64,000 nt of DNA from Megamerina dolium (lineage: Eukaryota; Arthropoda; Insecta; Diptera; Megamerinidae), in the NCBI GenBank assembly GCA_963854835.1, contig OY978528.1, positions 10,820,242 through 10,884,241 of the forward strand, given 5' to 3'. Under the pieces are notes generated by a model that searched no databases, was not told where the DNA came from, and saw only the letters and a program-made list of their open reading frames with translations. This document shows positions 56,891 to 64,000 of this stretch, in pieces; position 1 is the stretch's first letter, and each line of letters begins with the position of its first letter. The position numbers and the translations under genes are program-made.

Positions 56891-57214
56891 TTAGACTATT
56901 ATTGGTGGGACTATGTTAAGGCTCATTTCTATAGCGACAAGCCCGCAATTGTGGTTGACACACTTGAAGTCAATATTGAAGAGTTTATTCGTGAGATACC
57001 AGCCGATATGTTGGAGAGAGAGTATGACAAAATTGGAACCAGCGTATGAACCATTTGAGGCGCTGCCGCTATAAACATTTACATGAAATCATCTTTAAAC
57101 ATTGAATTATATAGATCGTTCTATCGATTCAAATCAAAATTAGATACATTTCTCTAAATTTTATGTGTTTTTCTTTAAAATCAAATCCGAACGCTCTTAA
57201 AAAATCATTTTTTT

Positions 57215-59380
57215 TTTTTCGTTGATTACTGATGTTTTTAAAATAAATAAGTAAAATTTAGCAAATGATATAAAACTGCAAGAGTTACGATTCCTTCCAA
57301 TACCATTCGATCAATACCACTTCTTCGAGTTTCGAATTATTCGTGACAATTTCATGGCATGTCGGAATTAATAGTTGTAATAATTATAGTCGCATTCAGA
57401 GTATAACACGCCGGATATTAGATGGTTGCACCAAGTCTTTTCCAATAAAAAAAAATAAAATAATAACTACAGTATTTGTTGTTGTTGTGTGTTCTTTTTC
57501 GTCTTTTCTTCTATATTTCACCGCTCAAAAGTACAAAATCAAAAAGGGACTTAAGCTATTTAAAAAATGTCATTTAAAAATTTCTTCATATAAAACTGAA
57601 TTTGGTTGCGTTTACATAATTTTAGTGAGGATGTAAAAACAAAAAAAAAAAAATATAAAATTAATGTTAATTTTGTAAAAATTTAGGCAATTTATAGTTT
57701 ACCTCGAAAATAAAAATTCAAAGGCTTGTTGTTGTTAATGATTCTTTTAAAAAGAGAGAGACATAAATATTTTGATGTTAAAGCCATTTGGTTGCACCAT
57801 ACTCTGTACTTATTTCATTAAAATATATACATGTATAGATAAAACTCTACAAAACTAACATAATTCTATATATATATTATATATCTGTATATGTATATAG
57901 TAGTGGGATATGTACTTAAAACTTAATCAGAAAAGTAGAAGGGGTGGAAGTCGGGAGATAATAAAATAAAATAATAATTACAATATCAATTTGTTGTATT
58001 TTTTTTTTTTTAAATACAATATACATTACATCATATTATTATTATTAATAGGTAGGTACATGTAATTGTTAATGTGTATGTACCCAAATAAAAAGGAAAG
58101 TGAGCACTTCTCACTTTTTCATATATGATTCCCTGTATTTTAAACTTTGCGCCGGACCCAAATATTCTTGATAAACTTTTAAAACAATTTAATAGTTTCT
58201 TTTAGTCTTTTATCTAAGTTAAATTTCTATGGAAGAAGAAACAAATTGATTGAAATTTATATATATATTTTTTTCAAGTTCGAATTATGTCACTTTTATT
58301 TGCTCAAATTCGAAGTTGCTCATTGAGCAAGTTAATATATGATCAAATCGACTAGAAAATTTATTTTTCAAATAGAAAGTTGAGATTTTTCACTTCTTCA
58401 TATTCAAATTTACATTTTTATTTATACGCGACTTTTGTGCTCACTCCTCCCCCCTCTTTGGGCATTTATGAATACTTGAACTAATTATATTTACAAAGGT
58501 TTTCGATGCCACATAATTGTAAAAGATATAATATGATAGATGGAAAAAAAAAAAAAGAAATATATATTACAACAAAAAATTCGAAAAATGCCTATATGAG
58601 AAATTCTTACAAATGTGCCGGATTATAAAAAAAAATTAGAAGAAGGAAAAAAAATGGAAATATGAAATTTATACAAATGACACTTCACAATTCTTCCAAT
58701 AGTTTTCTAAACAATGATTAAAATTTTCCAAAAAAAAAGTTGCTTTAAAGAATAATCGACATTCGAAAAAAAAATATGCAGTATTATTCTGAATCTCACT
58801 TTCGATCGCAAATCATTCGATACTTTGTCATAAAATGCAAAGCAAGCATTATTAATATGCTTGTTGTTTATTGAAATGCAAAAGGTAAAAAAAAAAAACA
58901 AAAATGTTTATTTCACATTACAATAAATAGAGAATATACCCATACTTCGCTATACGGCTTCATTACCTTACGTAAAATGTTGGCTGTAAAGCGAAGTCTT
59001 ATAAAGACTTGGATTTGTTTCAATATTTTTATTTAAAAAAAATATAGCTTTTAGTACATAAAATGTACTGTAATATAGCTGCCAAAAGACAGAAGCTGGA
59101 ACTAAGGAACTAAACAAAAGGCCACCAAGTGCCTTGTTACACGGGCAGTCATTTAAGAGGCATTCATCATTTTTTTTTTTTACGCTCACATTTTATTAAG
59201 CAGATGGATATTTTGTGTGTCACATTCTTATTTGATTTTATACTACTAATGGGGAAAAAGTACTAGTTTCACTAGTAAACACCTATTATGATGACTTTGT
59301 ATATGCCCTACTGAGCTTTCGTGACATGCTGCAGGAGATTTCGCTCTATTTTAAATACTCCCCAATTATTTTCTATTAAA
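57215..59380. other. A+T-rich non-coding stretch
   Basis: Poly(T)/(A) runs near 57210, 57640, 58000, 58550 and 58895; no gene or element recognised. Confidence 0.5.
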
Positions 59381-59394
59381 AACAACGTAAATTC

Positions 59395-60365
59395 GTTGAA
59401 GTTATTGCCATCATCATAACAGATAATGAAATAATGTCGAAAAAAAAAATAATGCCCAAAATGAATGATGCGCTGCTTAATGTCAGAAAAATCTTTGCAA
59501 TATCGAAACTATTTTTCTCATCACTTTTTCGACATTATTGAGAATTAAAATTGAAATAATGTCGAACAGAAAATCAAGGAACTAGGTTTTCGACATTATT
59601 GCAAATTAAAATTAAAATAATGTCGAACAATATACGTAAAAAATTAGACTCAACATTATTGCAAACAAAATTGATATAACACCGTACAAAATATTCAAGG
59701 AAATCAAATTTCGACAATATTGCAGAATAACATTAAAATTGTGTCGAACAAAACATCTAAAAAAAAAAATTAGATTTCCGAGATTTTCAAAAATCTTTGC
59801 AATATCGAAACTATTTTTCTCATCATTTTTTCGACATTATTGAGAAATAAAATTGAAATAATGTCGAACGAAAAAATCAAGGAACTAGGTTTTCGACATT
59901 ATTGCAAATTGAAATTAAAATAATGCCGAAAATCAAGGAACTAGGTTTTCGACATTATTGGAGAATAAAATTAAAATAATATCGAACAAAATATCTAAAA
60001 AAAAAAAATTAGATTTCCGAGATTATTGCAAACAAAATTGAAATAGCGTCGTAACAAATAATTTTAGGAATTTCAAGATTTTCGACATTATTGCAAAAAA
60101 ATTTTGAATGACGAACGAAAAAATTCAAGAATTCGATTTTCGACATTATTGCTAACAATATATACAAAAAGAAAGTTAAATTTGAAGGTCACACAAAAAA
60201 TGTAAACAATTGGATTTTCGACATTATTGCGAAATAAAAGTGGAATAATGTCGAACGAAAAATATATGAAACTAGATATTTATATTGCGCAAAAAAAAAT
60301 AGATGAAATAATGTCGAACAAAAATTTGACATATTAAATTTTCGTCATTATCGCAAAAATGTAAG
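59395..60365. repeat. Array of ~61-bp units, each an inverted repeat (TCGACATTATT / AATAATGTCGA)
   Basis: About 14 head-to-tail units of 55-68 bp. A typical unit is TTTTCGACATTATTGCAAAT, about ten A-rich bases, AAAATAATGTCGAACAAA and a short spacer such as ATCAAGGAACTAGG. Each arm pair can form an 11-bp stem with a ~16-base loop. A larger block (AAAAATCTTTGCAATATCGA then AACTATTTTTCTCATCA) occurs at about 59488 and 59789, giving a higher-order period near 300 bp. Outer units are the most decayed. No open frame. Confidence 0.9.
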
Positions 60366-60369
60366 CAAG

Positions 60370-63300
60370 TTGTGACAAATCGATTTCCACATATTTCGAA
60401 ATTATTGTAAAATTTTTCAAAGTTAATTTTGGGCCAAATGAAGAAACATTGTGAGTCATAAAACGTAGGTGCCATAATTAAAAAAAAGGACGTTACAGCG
60501 AAATATCGTACAGAAAGCGTGCGGCCGTATAGTGAGGTATGGGTGCAAGTCGTTGTGATTACTTGTTAAATTCGATTTATTTCGAACAAAATTGAAATAC
60601 AGAACATTAGTTAAATAACTACATATTTAATATTTAACTCATTAATCAAGATATTTAAAAAATTTGAACAAAGAAAAAATTGCTTCTTGGCGTTTTTCAA
60701 GCATCAGTCGATAATCGACTAAGGTCATTAACACAAGCAGCGTCGTTTAACAATCACTGGCATTGATAGAATCAATTTTTACTATTCGTCGGGCAACCAA
60801 CGACCATGATCAATGGAAAAATGTGCATTTAATCGAACTATGTGTTCTTTAATTCAACTTGTGGGTGGCATAAAACAGAGAGTATTAATCATAAAGTTGT
60901 AACAACCTGATGAGTTTTATGATTTCTGTATTAGCAAAAAGAACTGATACTACTAGAAGACTGTAAGGATAATGAGAAAACAAAAAAAAAAAAAAAAAGA
61001 GACATAATAAACTATTGAATTAATAATAATGTTATAATAGGTTTTAAAAGCTAATCTCATCACGATATCAATTATCACACCAATTGTCACTTATACATCA
61101 TATATATATATATATTACATACTACAACATATTATAAGCTGATAGTTGACACGTATTGTCCGAAAACCTTTGTTTACAATGTACATAAATACAACAAAAA
61201 CAATCAGAATGGAAAACTTACAATAATACTTAACATACGTACAATAATTAATGTGTAGTTGTGGAATTTCATTTCATTATCATCTTTTTCTCCCAAAAAT
61301 GATCCAACATCCACCCCCACCTCCCCCCAACCCCGTCTTAATGAATTAAATATGCACGGTAGTGTATTGTATATGGTATTGTTGTTGTTGTTATAGTCTA
61401 TTGGCAACTGTGTTGTAAGTAATTATATTTTATGTGTACTAGGTACTTTAAAGTTATATAATAAATGATAACTGTTGGCAATTACCAACAGAAACTGCAG
61501 AAATTAAAACATAAAACCTGAAATGAAATGCATTACTTGTATCAAGTGCTTCTTTAATTCTGTACTTTGGCTAACAAACAACAAAAAAAAATGTTTTTTT
61601 TTTAATTTTCTTATTCTTCTTCTTTTTACCCAATTTTTTTTTTTTTTTTCTCATTCTTTTGATCATCACATTGTGTCGTCGTTCTATTGTATGTAGTATT
61701 TCAATACATGTTGTATGTATGTGTGTATGTATATATCGTTTTTTTTAAAATACATTGGATGTAATTATACTATTGTTGTTGTTTTTCTTGTTCAATCTTA
61801 AATTTCTCATAATTAAATGTTAAAATTTTTTTCTCTCCTCTAAAATATTGTTTGTATTTTGGATCAATTTCAATAAATTTTTTTTTTTTTCATTGTCCTG
61901 ATGATATTGCTAATTTTCTGCCATCTTCTTTCTCACACCATAAATGTGGGTGTGGATTATTTTTCGAAATATATATGACAAGTCGCCGGCCAAAAAATTT
62001 TTCTTCAAGGCGATATGTTCATTGTTTATTTGTTTTCGTGAAATCAAATGTATTTGAATTTTTATTTCAAAAAAAAAAAAAAAAACAAAAACAAAATCAA
62101 TTTTATGCAATAGTTTCGAAAATTTGATAACAAAATTTCATCATACATTTTGTCTAAAGAAATGATTATAAATAAAATTTCAAAATTAAAATACATTTGA
62201 TTTCAAATTTGTTGGAATTTAATCAATAAATATTGATCTCATTTCCAAGTTAAAAAAAAAACATAAAAATTTTTAAAAGAAAATAGTAATTCTTTAAGCA
62301 AATCAAATAAAATGAAAAATTACAAAAATTCGAGTTTTTGAAAAATAAAAATCATTTTTAAAAAAAAGAAACTAAAATATATATATACAATAGTAAAAAT
62401 TTAATTAAAATCCATATTTATACAAGTCTAAAGGCTCAATGATAGAAGCTCAACTTGACAGAAACTCATACTTTGAATTGATTTAAATTTGAGTAGTAAA
62501 ATGCAACTCTGCGATCAAATGTGGGGGGAAATAAAAATTGAAAAAAATTGAATTTGTAAATATTTAATCAAAATTATTATTTTATCGACATTTTCGCCAA
62601 TAATTACTCATTTTAATTTTTGTCTATCGAAATGCAACTCTGCAATCAGATGTGTGTAAAAAATAATTTAAAAATTTTTTTTTTAAACACAAAAATTATG
62701 CAATTACTCAAAAAGTGATTAGAATTGTGTATAAAATTTATTTAAACGCAGAAATATGTCATACAAAGGCAAAGAAAAATGATGTAATCATTAAAAAAGT
62801 TATCGAATCCAGAGATGATAAACATTTGGCAATATATTATTTCAAAGAAGAAACATGGGAACAAGTTTAAATCAAAATTTGTGCCAAAAATTACTCTTTC
62901 AAGTAAACTAAAGCAAAAACTTGATAAATCAATGAAAATTTTTTCAAATCTTGTAACATAGATTACAAGAAATTTCGGAAGCGTAGAAATTTTACATTTC
63001 AATGAAATTTTCTTCAAAAATTACTACTTCTAGTCAACGAAAATTAGCTGTTTTTGAAAAAAAAAAATTCACACAAGAGCCACTTGAGTTAATCTACTTC
63101 GTGAATACCCCTAATATGGTTATTTTAAGTCAAATTTCTATAATTGAGCCTTAAATAGATGAAAAATTAAAAAAAAAAAAAAAAAGAAATAAAACAAAGA
63201 AATTCAGAGCACAATATTTTAGAGAAATTGACTACAACATTTCTCATTTAAAAATGCCAATTGAATAATAAAAAAAAAAAAATTAAAAAAAAATTGCAAA

Positions 63301-64000
63301 TTATTTTATAAAAAAATAATCATCTATAAATTTTTGACAATATACAAATACACTAAAAGCAACAAATTAAAAGAAAGAAATGCACATTCATTAAATTAAA
63401 ATGATTTTTTTTTTGTTTTCTTAAATCATTCATTCATCATCTTCATCATTATAATCATCATCATCTTATCCTCCTCCATCAATATCCTACTTGTATCACA
63501 TATAGGTATGTTGTGTTACGCACTAATAAAAAAAAAAAAAATACTATTCAATACAAAAATAAAATAAAAACCGAAAATCTAAATGTAGGACTGATTTGTT
63601 GTGTTGCGTTCTTGTCAACCATGAAACTTCCCCACTTATAAAGAATTATGTTTATAATTGGAAATTTATAAAATTTTACAAGTTAAATATCTTCTAAGTA
63701 TTTAAGTATCATTCTTTTCATGCTTTTAAAGCTTCTATTCATAATTCTCTATTAGAGTAAAAATTCTTATGAAAAAAAAAAAATCAAAACGCATTCACGA
63801 AAAATGAATATTAAATACAAAACTCCTTACCATCCCACGCACCCGCCCGCCTTCAACCCTCTTCTATTCCATCCCCCAAGGATAATTTCCATTATCCCGC
63901 CCCCCAACTCGTTTGCTCTTTTGTGTGTATTATTGTCAAAAAAGTAATAGGTTCATGTTTCTTCTTTTTCTGCTATTAAAGTGGCATTTTTGCAAATAAA
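60370..64000. other. A+T-rich non-coding stretch to the window end
   Basis: Poly(A)/(T) tracts and TA runs (61099-61114). Two pyrimidine-rich blocks, 61300-61340 and 63828-63915, contain C runs unlike the rest. No frame carries a recognisable domain. Confidence 0.5.

Larger units (their letters stand above)
55772..57207 (+). mobile_element. Tc1/mariner-type transposon split by a MITE
   Basis: The left end CAGGGTGATTTTTTAGCAAC follows TA; the right end GCTCTTAAAAAATCA is its decayed inverse. The transposase begins MNRLTNVQRFQIIEFYYQNS at 55883, has an internal deletion, then [40 protein letters not shown], a stop, MWFQQDGTTCHTARETMAQL, NWPPRSCDLTPL, is interrupted by the MITE at codon TTA, and resumes DYYWWDYVKAHFYSDKP to about 57050. 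The first catalytic Asp expected before EAHFWLNG is Ile (SIEAHFW). Removing the MITE and one TTA restores the frame across the site. Confidence 0.88.

Overview
The window is A+T-rich eukaryotic DNA from a higher (cyclorrhaphan) fly. The deduced Flower protein, the ZAD-C2H2 zinc-finger gene type and the crowd of decayed Tc1/mariner elements fit a tephritid or a related large-genome fly; the species cannot be fixed from the sequence. There is no sign of bacterial, viral or CRISPR content.

Only two genes can be assembled exon by exon. On the minus strand, flower (fwe; membrane protein of synaptic vesicles and the cell surface, used in Ca2+-coupled endocytosis and cell competition) runs from its start codon at 44472 down to two alternative terminal coding exons, at 33317-33185 and 25894-25756. 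All junctions have GT/AG borders and compatible phases and give proteins of 191 or 193 residues. On the plus strand, a divergently transcribed ZAD zinc-finger gene has five coding exons from 46823 to 50747 (758 residues, eight C2H2 fingers). The 2.35 kb between the two start codons should hold both promoters and contains a three-deep nest of mobile elements.

Layout: 1-25.7 kb is gene-poor, made of LINE RNase H fragments, a nearly intact Tc1-like transposon (4562-6212), a dead mariner (6620-7849), SINEs, several old tandem duplications, a dead minus-strand gene-like segment (19.0-20.4 kb) and a tandem-repeat element closed by inverted termini (21305-23200). 25.7-44.5 kb is flower, whose introns carry an RTE-like LINE inside a mariner relic, a 13-bp minisatellite and several mariner and short inverted-repeat elements. 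44.5-51.3 kb is the intergenic nest and the zinc-finger gene. 51.4-52.4 kb is a ~165-bp satellite-like array. 53-64 kb has no firm gene, but holds a Tc1/mariner-type element interrupted by a 528-bp MITE with an exact TTA duplication (55772-57207) and an array of ~61-bp hairpin-forming units (59.4-60.4 kb).

Mobile-element logic: several insertions keep exact target-site duplications (TA for Tc1/mariner, TTA for the MITE, 13 bp for a SINE and for two RTE-like LINE copies). One SINE subtype and the RTE-like LINE share the same 9-bp block just before their terminal simple repeats, suggesting that this LINE family may supply the enzymes that move the SINE.
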